Assembly (NCBI GenBank): GCA_049515175.1
Contig: JBEKUI010000058.1
Location: 1 to 19,409 of the forward strand
Direction: 5' to 3'
Source: JACQNR01 sp049515175
GTDB lineage: Bacteria; Acidobacteriota; Terriglobia; UBA7540
Length of the DNA: 19,409 bases
The position numbers were made by a program, and so were the translations under genes. The notes beneath the pieces were generated by a model. The model ran no database searches, was not told the DNA's origin, and saw only the letters and a list, made by a program, of their open reading frames with translations. Shown here piece after piece: positions 1 through 7,170 of the stretch (its first letter is position 1; every line of letters starts with the position of its first letter).

Positions 1-140
1 GCGTCGGTCAGCAATCGGCTGTACCGTCGCATTCGCCCTCCCCCTGGCGCTCTCCCCCCCTCCCAGGGAAAGACAACTAACGAGAAATTAACGCATTACA
101 CCGGGTTTTGAAATAGCTTCTAAGCATGACGGTGCGCAGT

Positions 141-1361
141 CTACGACTCGCGGAGCTTGCGAAGATCGGCCTCGTCGATTTCGAGGCCCAGGCCCGGGCC
201 ATCCGGCACGGGCAAATACCCATCTTTCTGTTCGAGGCGCGGCTGGATGACCCGGTTCAGGATCTCGCGCTTGGTGTTGATGTCGTATTCTTGCGCGCGC
301 TCATCGCGTGCGAAGCACGCCGTGAAGTGCAGGTTCGCCGCCGTGCCGATGGCCGGTTGGGTCTGATGGGGAATCAGTATTCGATTGTAGGTGCTCGCGA
401 GCGCGGCAATGCGCAGACCCTCGCTGATGCCCGCGCATTTCACCAGGTCGGGTTGCACGATGTCCACGTTGGTCTGGTTGATCAGGTCGCGGAATTGCCA
501 GCGCGTGTATTCGTGCTCGCCGGCGGCCACCGGGACATCCAGTGCTGCGACGACCTGCGCGATCCCGGGGTAGTCGTACTGCGCCACGGGCTCCTCGTAG
601 TGTATTAACCCGAGTTCGTCTTGGAACCGCCGTCCGAGACGGATCGCCGTGGGCACAGAAAAACCGTTGTTGGCATCGAAGCCCAATTCGATCTTGTCAC
701 CAATGGCCTTGCGGACTTCCGAAAGGACGGCCCAGTCGTGAGCGGGGTTCGCGTCGGTGTGGCGGGCTCCCCAGTCCATCCGAATCTTGACCATCGTGAT
801 TCCGGCCTCGACGGCCTGCGCCGCACGTCGCGCCATCTCGGCGGGCGTGGCCTCTGCGCCGCCGCCAATGCTCGCGTAGACGCGTACGCGATCCCGGCGG
901 CGACCGCCGAAAAGCTCCGAAAGGCTTTGCCCCGTAGCCTTCCCCAAGATGTCCCAAAGTGCGATGTCGATGGCCGCGATGGCTTCCGGCTGCGCGCCCA
1001 TTACCCCCAGCTTGTAGGTGGAATAAAACATCTCGTCCCACAGCCGTTCCCGACTGAGGGCATCCTTGCCCACAACCAGCGGTCGGAGCGACTCGTTGAT
1101 CAGGCTCGCCAGGGCGCGCACGTTCATGGGACTTGATTCGCCATAGCCGGTGATTCCCTGGTCGGTGCGCACGATGACGAAGAGCGAATCGCAACTGAGC
1201 GTCCAGGTTTCGACGGCGGTAATCTTCAGGCGAGGCAAGGAACGCGCCATCGCATCAAAGGCCGGCAGGCACAAAGCCGCTGTGGAAGCGAAAGACAAGC
1301 CATGCTGCAAAAATGTTCGGCGCGAGTAACCTCTGCGCTCGGTGCTGCGGGGATTAGTCAT
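141..1361 (-). CDS. Tat-exported mandelate racemase/muconate lactonizing enzyme family protein (enolase superfamily)
   Basis: The 406-residue protein begins with a twin-arginine signal: SRRTFLQ at residues 13-19, a hydrophobic stretch, and a likely cleavage after AFDAMA near residue 39. It should therefore act outside the cytoplasmic membrane. The rest is an enolase-superfamily capping domain plus barrel. Metal ligands appear to be Asp229 (FDANNG), Glu256 (YEEP) and Glu282 (AGEHE). Asp305 and His332 (IPHQTQ) form the His-Asp dyad. The spacings Glu256-Glu282-Asp305-His332 equal those of E221-E247-D270-H297 in mandelate racemase as I remember it. The usual KxK motif on the other face reads Lys192-Ile-Arg194. 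By family this means proton abstraction alpha to a carboxylate, most likely a sugar-acid dehydratase or epimerase. The substrate cannot be named. The ATG at 1361 places the Tat motif normally; no strong ribosome-binding site precedes it. It is divergent from the ACT gene. Confidence 0.9.
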   Translation of the reverse strand: MTNPRSTERRGYSRRTFLQHGLSFASTAALCLPAFDAMARSLPRLKITAVETWTLSCDSLFVIVRTDQGITGYGESSPMNVRALASLINESLRPLVVGKDALSRERLWDEMFYSTYKLGVMGAQPEAIAAIDIALWDILGKATGQSLSELFGGRRRDRVRVYASIGGGAEATPAEMARRAAQAVEAGITMVKIRMDWGARHTDANPAHDWAVLSEVRKAIGDKIELGFDANNGFSVPTAIRLGRRFQDELGLIHYEEPVAQYDYPGIAQVVAALDVPVAAGEHEYTRWQFRDLINQTNVDIVQPDLVKCAGISEGLRIAALASTYNRILIPHQTQPAIGTAANLHFTACFARDERAQEYDINTKREILNRVIQPRLEQKDGYLPVPDGPGLGLEIDEADLRKLRES

Positions 1362-1493
1362 CGCCGGATCGCTTGGGCTGCGGCATCAGAACGCCGCGAG
1401 CTTGGTGAGGTTTGTATCAAACTGCGCCGTAGGCTGCAAGGGGTTTGCCGGCTGGGCGCAAAATACTGGGTTCGCGGAACTTACGCGTGACCG

Positions 1494-1522
1494 TTGCAGC
1501 GTCATGTGATTGCGTGTAGATT
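1494..1522 (+). promoter_or_regulatory. Weak candidate promoter for the ACT-domain gene
   Basis: TTGCAG (1494-1499) and TAGATT (1517-1522) are separated by 17 bases, the usual sigma-70 spacing, about 50 bases before the ACT-domain start. Each box matches its consensus only partly (3 of 6 and 4 of 6). The 211-bp gap 1362-1572 between two divergent genes must hold promoters for both. I see no other clear signal in it. Confidence 0.2.
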
Positions 1523-1572
1523 CCCCATGGGTGTGAGTATCACGAAATGCGAAATCTCAGAAGGAGAGCGCA

Positions 1573-1968
1573 ATGAATGTAACGGTCAGCCGGCAGATTA
1601 CGGTGCTCATGGAGAATCGGACCGGAGCACTGGCTGAGATCTGCACCAAGCTTGCCGAGAAGGCGGTCAACATTCAGGGGCTGATGGTTCCCGATCACCC
1701 AGGGGTTGCACCGGTGCATATGGTGGTCAATGGCTTGGATGCGGCGAAGAAGATCTTCGACGGCATGGGGCTCAAGTACACGGAGGAAGATGTGCTGTCG
1801 GTGCGACTTTCGGACAAACCTGGAGCCCTGGGCAAACTGACTCGCAAGCTTGCAGACCATGGGGTGGATGTGAAATACGCGTACGGAACGATCCTCAAGG
1901 GGGCGGGGAAGGCCGTGGTGATTCTGGCGGCCTCGGATCCGGAGGCTGCCGCAAGACTCGCAAAGTAG
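1573..1968 (+). CDS. Stand-alone tandem ACT-domain protein
   Basis: The 131-residue protein consists almost entirely of two ACT domains. The first is about residues 5-65 (ITVLMENRTGALAEICTKL, then a VHMVV strand). The second is about 70-130 (LSVRLSDKPGALGKLTRKL, then AVVILAA). Both carry the PGAL/TGAL turn that precedes the ligand-binding helix. ACT domains usually bind amino acids and regulate a partner enzyme; here there is no catalytic domain, so a free-standing regulatory or ligand-sensing role is inferred. The start is well supported by AAGGAG at 1561-1566, six bases before the ATG. The stop lies 16 bases from the end of the convergent gene, leaving no room for a separate terminator. No amino-acid biosynthesis gene is adjacent, so the ligand is unknown. 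Confidence 0.85.
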   Translation: MNVTVSRQITVLMENRTGALAEICTKLAEKAVNIQGLMVPDHPGVAPVHMVVNGLDAAKKIFDGMGLKYTEEDVLSVRLSDKPGALGKLTRKLADHGVDVKYAYGTILKGAGKAVVILAASDPEAAARLAK

Positions 1969-1984
1969 AGGGTTGCGCCGGCAC

Positions 1985-2290
1985 CTACTTGGATTTCTGG
2001 TTGACGGGGCTCAAGCCGGTGGTGGGCCAGGGCGCATCTCTAAACTCTCCCGAGGAGTCGAATGAGCCCGCAGGGATGTCCTGCCCGGGACGGACATCGA
2101 TTCCAGCCCGCCGCACGTGAGCCAGCGCTTCCGCCTCGTGCATCCGCGACGCGTCATATTCCACGACCAGATCGCTTCCCTCAATCCTCAGTCCGCGCAC
2201 GCCGTACACGGTCGAGAGCTGCCCCAGGCGGTGGAGGTCGCCGGGCGCGAGCGGCTTGTTGAGGTGGTATCGCAGGGTGAGAAATGTCAT
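1985..2290 (-). CDS. Small HMA-like (ferredoxin-fold) protein without the CxxC metal site
   Basis: The frame stays open upstream to 2557, but that part lies inside copA on the other strand and is probably a shadow. The first sensible ATG, at 2290, gives 101 residues. Residues 1-65 alternate as strand (MTFLTLRYHL), helix (GDLHRLGQL), two strands (VRGLRIEG, SDLVVEYD), helix (HEAEALAHVRRAG), strand (IDV). This resembles a heavy-metal-associated domain, including the sequence GVRGLRIEGSDLVVEYD, where HMA domains have GV.....V. There is no cysteine at all, so the usual GMxCxxC copper site is missing. The last 30 residues look disordered. It starts 56 bases from the outermost start of copA on the opposite strand, so shared control is likely. 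An upstream GTG would add four residues and extend the hydrophobic N-terminus. The function is not known, and the gene call itself is less certain than its neighbours. Confidence 0.6.
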   Translation of the reverse strand: MTFLTLRYHLNKPLAPGDLHRLGQLSTVYGVRGLRIEGSDLVVEYDASRMHEAEALAHVRRAGIDVRPGQDIPAGSFDSSGEFRDAPWPTTGLSPVNQKSK

Positions 2291-2345
2291 GGCAAGCACC
2301 CCTAAAGCAAGAATGATAGCATGAGCACGGGTTCCGGTTCGACGG

Positions 2346-4622
2346 ATGCGAACCGACTCGGAACGATTTGAATCTAATTCAGCAGGACACGTGCATTCTA
2401 CGATGCGACGCGCCTCGACCCAAATCGACAAGTCGGCCGCGGGCGATCGACTCACGCTCGAGATTACGGGTATGCACTGCGCTTCCTGCGTCTCGTCGGT
2501 GGAGGAGGCGCTGAAGTCGGTTGCGGGCGTGAGCAACGCCTCGGTGAACCTCGCCACCGAAAAGGCGACGGTCGAGGCAAAGGCGGCCGAAGTTGATGTC
2601 GCCGCTCTCCTCCAAGCCGTGGAGGACGTGGGGTACGGCGCCTCTCTCAGCGCCGCTCAACCCTCGGACCGGGCGGAAGTCGAGGCGCGCGAACTCCGCC
2701 GTCAAATCGAAGATCGGACCCTGCGACGCGACCTCGCACTGGCCCTCGCGCTCAGCATCCCCGTAGCGGCCATCAGCATGTCGATGGTCCGCTTTCCACA
2801 CGTGAATGAGCTCCTCCTGTTTCTGACGCTTCCCGTCTGGGCTTACGCCGGTCGGCGGTTCCACTCGAGCACCTTGCGACTGGCACGGCATTTCTCCGCC
2901 AACATGGATACCCTCGTGTCGCTGGGCACGACGACGGCCTTCGCTTGGAGCGTGTTCGCGTTGCTTTCCGGGCGTGAGGAGCAGGTCTATTTCGATTCCG
3001 CCGCCGTCATCATCGCACTGATCTTGCTCGGTAAGACCCTGGAGAATCGCGCCAAGCGCCGCGCCTCCGATGCCATTCAAGCGCTGATGAACTTGCAGCC
3101 GCCCACGGCCTCTATCGAGCGGAACGGCGAGTTTGTGGAAGTTCCCCTGGCGGAGGTTCGCGCGGGCGCCGTCGTGCTCGTCCGGCCGGGAGAAAAGATT
3201 CCGGTCGATGGTGTGGTGATCGAAGGCGCGAGTGGAGTTAACGAATCGCTGCTGACCGGCGAGAGCCTGCCGGTGGAGAAGCAGCCGGGCAGCGAATTGA
3301 TCGGTGGCACAATCAACGGCACGGGTGCCTTGCGCTGCCGCGCAACCCGCGTCGGCGAGGCAACAACGCTCGCTGAAATCGTCCGCGTCGTGGAAGCGGC
3401 GCAGACATCCAAGGCGCCCCTGCAGCGCCTGGCGGACCAGGTGGCCGGGGTCTTCGTGCCCATCGTCATCGCGATTGCTTTCGGGACCTTTCTGCTTCAT
3501 TGGCTGTTCGCCCACAATTTTGCCGTGGCGGTGATCGATGCCGTGGCCGTGCTGGTCATTGCTTGCCCCTGCGCCATGGGCCTGGCGACGCCGACGGCGA
3601 TCATGGTCGGGACGGGCAAGGGCGCGGAGATGGGCGTCATCATCCGCGGGGGAGACAGCCTGGAGAAGGTCCGCCGACTAACGACGGTAATTTTTGATAA
3701 GACGGGAACGCTGACGCGCGGGCGGCCGGAGGTGGTGGGGGTCACGACACGAACGGGCACGACCGATGCCGAATTGCTGGCACTCGCCGCTGCGGTCGAG
3801 ATTTCGAGCGAGCACCTCCTCGCCGAAGCCATCGTGCGCGCCGCTAAAGAGCGTGGAGGGGCGCTTCCCTCTCCCGTAAACGAGTTTGAGTACACCCCTG
3901 GACGCGGCGTGCGCGCACAGGTGGATGGCGCGAAGGTTCTGCTTGGGAACCGACGAATGTTGGAAGAAAGCGAAGTGGCGCTGGGTTCGGGCGCAGAAGA
4001 GCTCGAACGCGTCGAGTCCGAGGGGAAGACGGGTGTCCTCGTGGCCCGAAACGCGGAATGGCTGGGGCTGATCGCCATCGCCGATCGGCCCAAGGTGGAA
4101 GCTAAGGAAGTAGTGGAGAGGCTCCACCACATGGGCCTGCGCGTCGCGATGCTGACCGGCGACACGCGCACGACCGCCGAAGCCATCGCGCGGGCCGTGG
4201 GCATCGACGACGTAATGGCCGAGCTTCTGCCGCAGGAAAAGCTTTCGGCCATCGAGCGCTTGCAGAAACAGGGGCAGGTGGTGGCGATGGTCGGCGACGG
4301 CGTGAACGACGCGCCGGCGCTCGCCCAGGCCGACCTGGGTCTGGCGCTCGGCAGCGGCTCCGACGTGGCGCTGGAGAGCGCGGACATCGCCCTGCTCGGC
4401 AACGACTTGCGCGGCGTCGTGCGCGCGCTCGAACTCAGCCGCCGCACCGTGCGGATCATCAAGCAGAACCTCTTCTGGGCGTTTATTTACAACGTCGTCG
4501 GCATTCCCTTCGCAGCGTTGGGCTGGCTGAACCCGATGATCGCGGCGGGCGCGATGGCCTTCAGCTCCGTATTTGTGGTCACAAACTCGCTCCGCCTGCG
4601 GCGATTCTCGCCAACGTTGTGA
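2346..4622 (+). CDS. copA: Copper-translocating P1B-type ATPase (CopA-like)
   Basis: ATP-driven heavy-metal export pump of the inner membrane. Numbering from 2346, it has one N-terminal HMA domain with GMHCASC (Cys45, Cys48), about eight membrane segments, the actuator loop TGES at 304-307, the transmembrane ion motif CPC at 407-409, the phosphorylation site DKTG at Asp451 and the hinge GDGVND at 650-655. YN at 715-716 in TM7 and MxxSS at 737-741 in TM8 are the P1B-1 (Cu+) signature, so copper(I) is the likely substrate. The usual SEHP motif of the nucleotide-binding domain reads SEHL (His490-Leu491). The start is unresolved: ATG 2346 has no clear ribosome-binding site. GTG 2391 has AGGA four bases upstream. 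ATG 2403 is also possible, and a -10-like TCTAAT at 2373-2378 would favour the later starts. No copper-responsive regulator is adjacent. Confidence 0.95.
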   Translation: MRTDSERFESNSAGHVHSTMRRASTQIDKSAAGDRLTLEITGMHCASCVSSVEEALKSVAGVSNASVNLATEKATVEAKAAEVDVAALLQAVEDVGYGASLSAAQPSDRAEVEARELRRQIEDRTLRRDLALALALSIPVAAISMSMVRFPHVNELLLFLTLPVWAYAGRRFHSSTLRLARHFSANMDTLVSLGTTTAFAWSVFALLSGREEQVYFDSAAVIIALILLGKTLENRAKRRASDAIQALMNLQPPTASIERNGEFVEVPLAEVRAGAVVLVRPGEKIPVDGVVIEGASGVNESLLTGESLPVEKQPGSELIGGTINGTGALRCRATRVGEATTLAEIVRVVEAAQTSKAPLQRLADQVAGVFVPIVIAIAFGTFLLHWLFAHNFAVAVIDAVAVLVIACPCAMGLATPTAIMVGTGKGAEMGVIIRGGDSLEKVRRLTTVIFDKTGTLTRGRPEVVGVTTRTGTTDAELLALAAAVEISSEHLLAEAIVRAAKERGGALPSPVNEFEYTPGRGVRAQVDGAKVLLGNRRMLEESEVALGSGAEELERVESEGKTGVLVARNAEWLGLIAIADRPKVEAKEVVERLHHMGLRVAMLTGDTRTTAEAIARAVGIDDVMAELLPQEKLSAIERLQKQGQVVAMVGDGVNDAPALAQADLGLALGSGSDVALESADIALLGNDLRGVVRALELSRRTVRIIKQNLFWAFIYNVVGIPFAALGWLNPMIAAGAMAFSSVFVVTNSLRLRRFSPTL

Positions 4623-4626
4623 TGTT

Positions 4627-4678
4627 GGTGTAGGGGCGGCTAGTGCCCGCCCGTTGTAGCGCCGCTCCATGAGCGGCG
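4627..4678 (+). repeat. Palindromic intergenic repeat after copA
   Basis: The gap holds GGTGTAGGGGCG (4627-4638), then GTAGCG followed by a perfect hairpin: CGCCGCTC (4660-4667), loop CAT, GAGCGGCG (4671-4678). The 12-mer recurs exactly on the minus strand at 7062-7073, and GTAGCG palindromes recur at 7076 and 10751-10794. This looks like a degenerate dispersed palindromic element. No T-run follows, so it is not a classical terminator, although it may protect the copA transcript end. Confidence 0.5.
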
Positions 4679-4797
4679 AAATCGTTGATACGAAGTGCCG
4701 CCGGTCACAGACTGGCGCAACAAGGCGGGGGGAGACGATTCTCCGCCATTCCCTGTGTTAAGATTCGCGTGACTCGGCACTCTCAGGTGGAGGGGCT

Positions 4798-5001
4798 ATG
4801 GCGAAAGCGAAAAAGCAGAAGGCGGAGAAGGCGGCGCCGGCGAGCGACATGACGCCGATCGTCGCGGCGGAGTTGGCAGGAGTCATCTACCAGGCGCGGC
4901 TGCTCAACCGCCAGGCAAAGCTCAACATTCCCGAAACGGAAATCGTGAATGATGTCGTGAGCCTTTGGCGCAAAGTGCGCGACATGCTGGCCGAGGGTTG
5001 A
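4798..5001 (+). CDS. Small basic hypothetical protein
   Basis: A 67-residue protein that I do not recognise. The first 14 residues are Lys/Ala-rich (MAKAKKQKAEKAAP) and look disordered. Residues 17-65 look mostly helical, with hydrophobic positions spaced as in amphipathic helices (PIVAAELAGVIYQARLLNRQ, then VNDVVSLWRKVRDMLAEG). It has no cysteine, no signal peptide and no membrane segment. The gene call rests on a strong ribosome-binding site, GGAGG at 4789-4793, four bases before the ATG, and on clean coding composition. A possible extended -10 element, TGT followed by TAAGAT (4759-4764), lies about 35 bases upstream. It follows copA on the same strand but is separated by 175 bases with a repeat, so it is probably its own transcription unit. 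It converges on pyrD. Confidence 0.65.
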   Translation: MAKAKKQKAEKAAPASDMTPIVAAELAGVIYQARLLNRQAKLNIPETEIVNDVVSLWRKVRDMLAEG

Positions 5002-5007
5002 AGTTAC

Positions 5008-5034
5008 TTCGGCGCCTCGCGAAGACGCGGCGAA
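5008..5034. terminator. Possible two-way terminator hairpin between convergent genes
   Basis: TTCGGCGC (5008-5015) pairs with GCGGCGAA (5027-5034) with one mismatch, and a few inner pairs surround a GCGAA loop. On the plus strand TTTCTG follows, a short and interrupted T-run. It sits in the 49-bp gap between the 67-residue gene and the end of pyrD, where a terminator serving both directions is expected. Confidence 0.4.
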
Positions 5035-5050
5035 TTTCTGCGGCAGCCCG

Positions 5051-6118
5051 CTAGGCGATTCCGCTGGAAGAATTGGCCGTCTGACCGGGAATCCGCAGGC
5101 CACCCACGAGGTCGGCAAGGTGGACGCGCTTGCGCTGGCAAAATGCGCGGAGGCCTTCGACGATCCGCAGGGAGGAGTCGGGCGCATAGAAATTGGCCGT
5201 GCCGACTTGGACGGCCTGTGCCCCTGCAAGGACGAACTCCAGCGCGTCTTCGGCCGTGGCGATGCCGCCAATACCGATAAGCGGAATCTTCACCGCGTGG
5301 TAGGTTTGGTAAACCATCCTCACTGCCAGGGGCTTGATGGCGGGGCCGGAAAGGCCGGCGGTGACGTTGGAGATGCGCGGCGTGCGTGTTTCAATATCGA
5401 TGGCCATCCCGACGAAGGTGTTCACGAGCGAAAGCGCGTCCGCGCCTGCTGCTTCCGCCGCGCGCGCCGTGGCCGTAATGTCGGTGACGTTGGGCGAGAG
5501 CTTGACGATCACCGGATAGCGTGCCACCCGCTTTGATGCCGCCACCACTTCCTCCGTCAGCTTGGGGTCATTGCCATAAACCATCCCGCCGCAACGCGTG
5601 TTGGGGCAGGATATGTTCAGCTCGTAGGCGTCAATCCCTTCGCCTTCGTTCAGGGTCTCGATGCAGCGAACGTAATCCTCCGTGGTGTATCCAAACACGT
5701 TGACGATGCAACGCGCTCGCAGTGTGCGCAGAAAAGGCAGCTTCTCCTCCAGGAATCTGCGCGCTCCCACATTTTGCAGCCCGATGGCGTTGAGCATGCC
5801 CGCCTCGGTCTCGTAGATGCGCGGCGGGGCGTTGCCCTCCATGGGCTCGGCAGAGATGCCTTTCACGCAAATCCCGCCCAACTGGTTCAGGTCAATCACC
5901 TGGGAGAATTCCTGTCCGTAGCCGAACGTTCCACTCGCCGTCATCACCGGATTCTGGAAATGCACGCCGGCAATCGTGACGTCAATCTTCGGCTGGAAGT
6001 TCGGCTGCAGCCGCGCAGACGTCTTGCCGCCCTCGCGCCTCCGCTCCGTAGCTTTGGAACTCGCCTTCATGCGCCTTTTAAGCCTTTTCCTGGCTCTCCG
6101 GCTGAAACGGGAGCCCAC
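5051..6118 (-). CDS. pyrD: Dihydroorotate dehydrogenase, catalytic subunit (class 1B)
   Basis: Oxidises dihydroorotate to orotate, the fourth step of pyrimidine synthesis, using FMN. Class 1B marks are ASGTFGYG (61-68), the FMN-contact lysine in VKGIS (Lys86), NISCPN with the active-site Cys171 (class 2 enzymes have Ser), VKLSPN (205-210) and the phosphate-binding GIGGI (282-286). Class 1B enzymes hand electrons to PyrK, whose gene lies 27 bases upstream in the same direction. Length from the GTG at 6118 is 355 residues, against about 305-310 usual. The excess is a very basic N-terminus before the normal start region near residue 45. GTG 6118 has GAAGG five bases upstream. ATG 6070 (339 residues) has AAAAGG three bases upstream. 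Either leaves an extension, and the true start is uncertain. Confidence 0.95.
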   Translation of the reverse strand: MGSRFSRRARKRLKRRMKASSKATERRREGGKTSARLQPNFQPKIDVTIAGVHFQNPVMTASGTFGYGQEFSQVIDLNQLGGICVKGISAEPMEGNAPPRIYETEAGMLNAIGLQNVGARRFLEEKLPFLRTLRARCIVNVFGYTTEDYVRCIETLNEGEGIDAYELNISCPNTRCGGMVYGNDPKLTEEVVAASKRVARYPVIVKLSPNVTDITATARAAEAAGADALSLVNTFVGMAIDIETRTPRISNVTAGLSGPAIKPLAVRMVYQTYHAVKIPLIGIGGIATAEDALEFVLAGAQAVQVGTANFYAPDSSLRIVEGLRAFCQRKRVHLADLVGGLRIPGQTANSSSGIA

Positions 6119-6145
6119 TTTTGCCTTCTGACTCTTCCTTTGCTC

Positions 6146-7009
6146 TTAAGTCTTCGGAATCCCCTCATTCTCCCAGATGACCCGGTCCGCCCAAAACACC
6201 GGCCCTTCCGTGCACACCCGCTGATACTTGCCATGGCCTGTGCCCTCGACCTGGATACAGCACCCGAGGCAAACGCCCAAACCGCAGCCCATGCGGTTTT
6301 CCATTGAGACCAAGCAGGCGTGGCCGTACTGCCGTGCCAGCGCGACGGTGGCGGCAAGCATAGCCCACGGGCCGCAGACCATCAGCAGAAACTTTCTGTC
6401 GCGACGGCGGGCGAGATAATCTGCGAGCGGCCGCGTGACGAAACCCTGGTGCCCGCGCGAGCCGTCCTCGGTAGCGAGCGCCACACCTTTCACCAACGGT
6501 TTGAATTCCTCCAGGCCGACCAAGTCTGCTTTCGTCCGGCTGCCAAAGAAGAGTCGCTGGCTCAGGCCGTGCCTCGCCAACTCCCGCGCCGGCAGCAGCA
6601 GCGCCGCGATGCCAATCCCGCCCGCGACGTGCAGGATTTCCTCCGCCGCCTCGGCCTGCGGAAGGTATTCCTCCACGAAGAATCCGTGGCCGAGGGGCGC
6701 CAGCACACCGAGTTTGTCGCCCGGCTTCAGTTCCGCCATCAGGCGCGTGCCCCGTCCTACGATCTTGTAAAGGAATTGAATCAACTGGGGCGGGTGCACG
6801 GATTTGCTTCGGAGGCGGCCGCTCAAGGGTTTCACATCGTAGACGCTCATCGGGCGACGCAGCAGCACGTCCGAGCGGCCGGGCAAACGCAGCATCGCGA
6901 ACTGGCCGGGACGAATCGCCTTCGCCTGCCGAGGTGATTGAACGCTGAGGAGGAAATGGCCGCCGGTCAGCGGACGGTTTTCCGTGACGGCCACGATTTC
7001 GTCGAACAT
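6146..7009 (-). CDS. pyrK: Dihydroorotate dehydrogenase, electron-transfer subunit
   Basis: The partner of PyrD: it carries FAD and a [2Fe-2S] cluster and passes electrons from dihydroorotate to NAD+. The 287 residues show a ferredoxin-reductase-like FAD domain at about 1-110 (RPMSVYDV, 52-59, is the flavin-binding motif) and an NAD domain at about 115-235, with the glycine-rich AGGIGIA (129-135) and VCGPWAM (211-217). At the C-terminus the cluster ligands are Cys242, Cys247, Cys250 and Cys266 (CxxxxCxxC, 15 residues, C). Cys251 is an extra cysteine next to the third ligand. Length is slightly above the usual 250-265. The gene leads the pyrK-pyrD pair. Its 161-bp upstream region is full of inverted repeats and no recognisable PyrR-type attenuator is visible. 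Confidence 0.95.
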   Translation of the reverse strand: MFDEIVAVTENRPLTGGHFLLSVQSPRQAKAIRPGQFAMLRLPGRSDVLLRRPMSVYDVKPLSGRLRSKSVHPPQLIQFLYKIVGRGTRLMAELKPGDKLGVLAPLGHGFFVEEYLPQAEAAEEILHVAGGIGIAALLLPARELARHGLSQRLFFGSRTKADLVGLEEFKPLVKGVALATEDGSRGHQGFVTRPLADYLARRRDRKFLLMVCGPWAMLAATVALARQYGHACLVSMENRMGCGLGVCLGCCIQVEGTGHGKYQRVCTEGPVFWADRVIWENEGIPKT

Positions 7010-7018
7010 CTGAGCTAT

Positions 7019-7129
7019 CGTAGCAGAACTACGCAGGCTCTTGTAGAGGCGATTCGCAAAGCGCCCCTACACCTTCGTAGCGGTCGCCTCTTGGGGCCCA
7101 CCTTGATGTGGCGGCGATGTCCCATCGCC
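7019..7129. repeat. Cluster of three inverted repeats upstream of pyrK
   Basis: Three hairpins follow each other. First, CGTAG-5 bases-CTACG (7019-7033). Second, an imperfect palindrome from GTAG (7043-7046) to CTAC (7067-7070) with GGCG and CGCC inside. Third, GGCGATG-TCC-CATCGCC (7113-7129). The complement of 7062-7073 is GGTGTAGGGGCG, identical to the motif after copA. GTAGCGG at 7077-7083 matches the GTAGCG core seen elsewhere. They occupy the pyrK leader, so an effect on that transcript is possible but not shown. Confidence 0.5.
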
Positions 7130-7170
7130 ATAGATGCATCATCAATCACTTCGCCGGTGAGTCACCGCCG

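Noticed and set aside
1..140. A partial gene at the left edge
   Set aside because: The first 140 bases contain pyrimidine-rich runs and AT-rich sequence with no coding pattern, and they lie downstream of the enolase-superfamily gene. I see only intergenic DNA.
2291..2557. Longer N-terminus for the minus-strand HMA-like gene
   Set aside because: It would overlap the start of copA on the other strand, and the sequence there reads as low-complexity shadow. The ATG at 2290 starts directly at the first predicted strand.
2379..4670. Long open frames antisense to copA (378, 321 and 330 codons)
   Set aside because: They lie opposite a full-length ATPase with all motifs intact, are Arg/Ala/Ser-rich, show no domain pattern and have no ribosome-binding site. 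They are shadow frames of GC-rich coding DNA.
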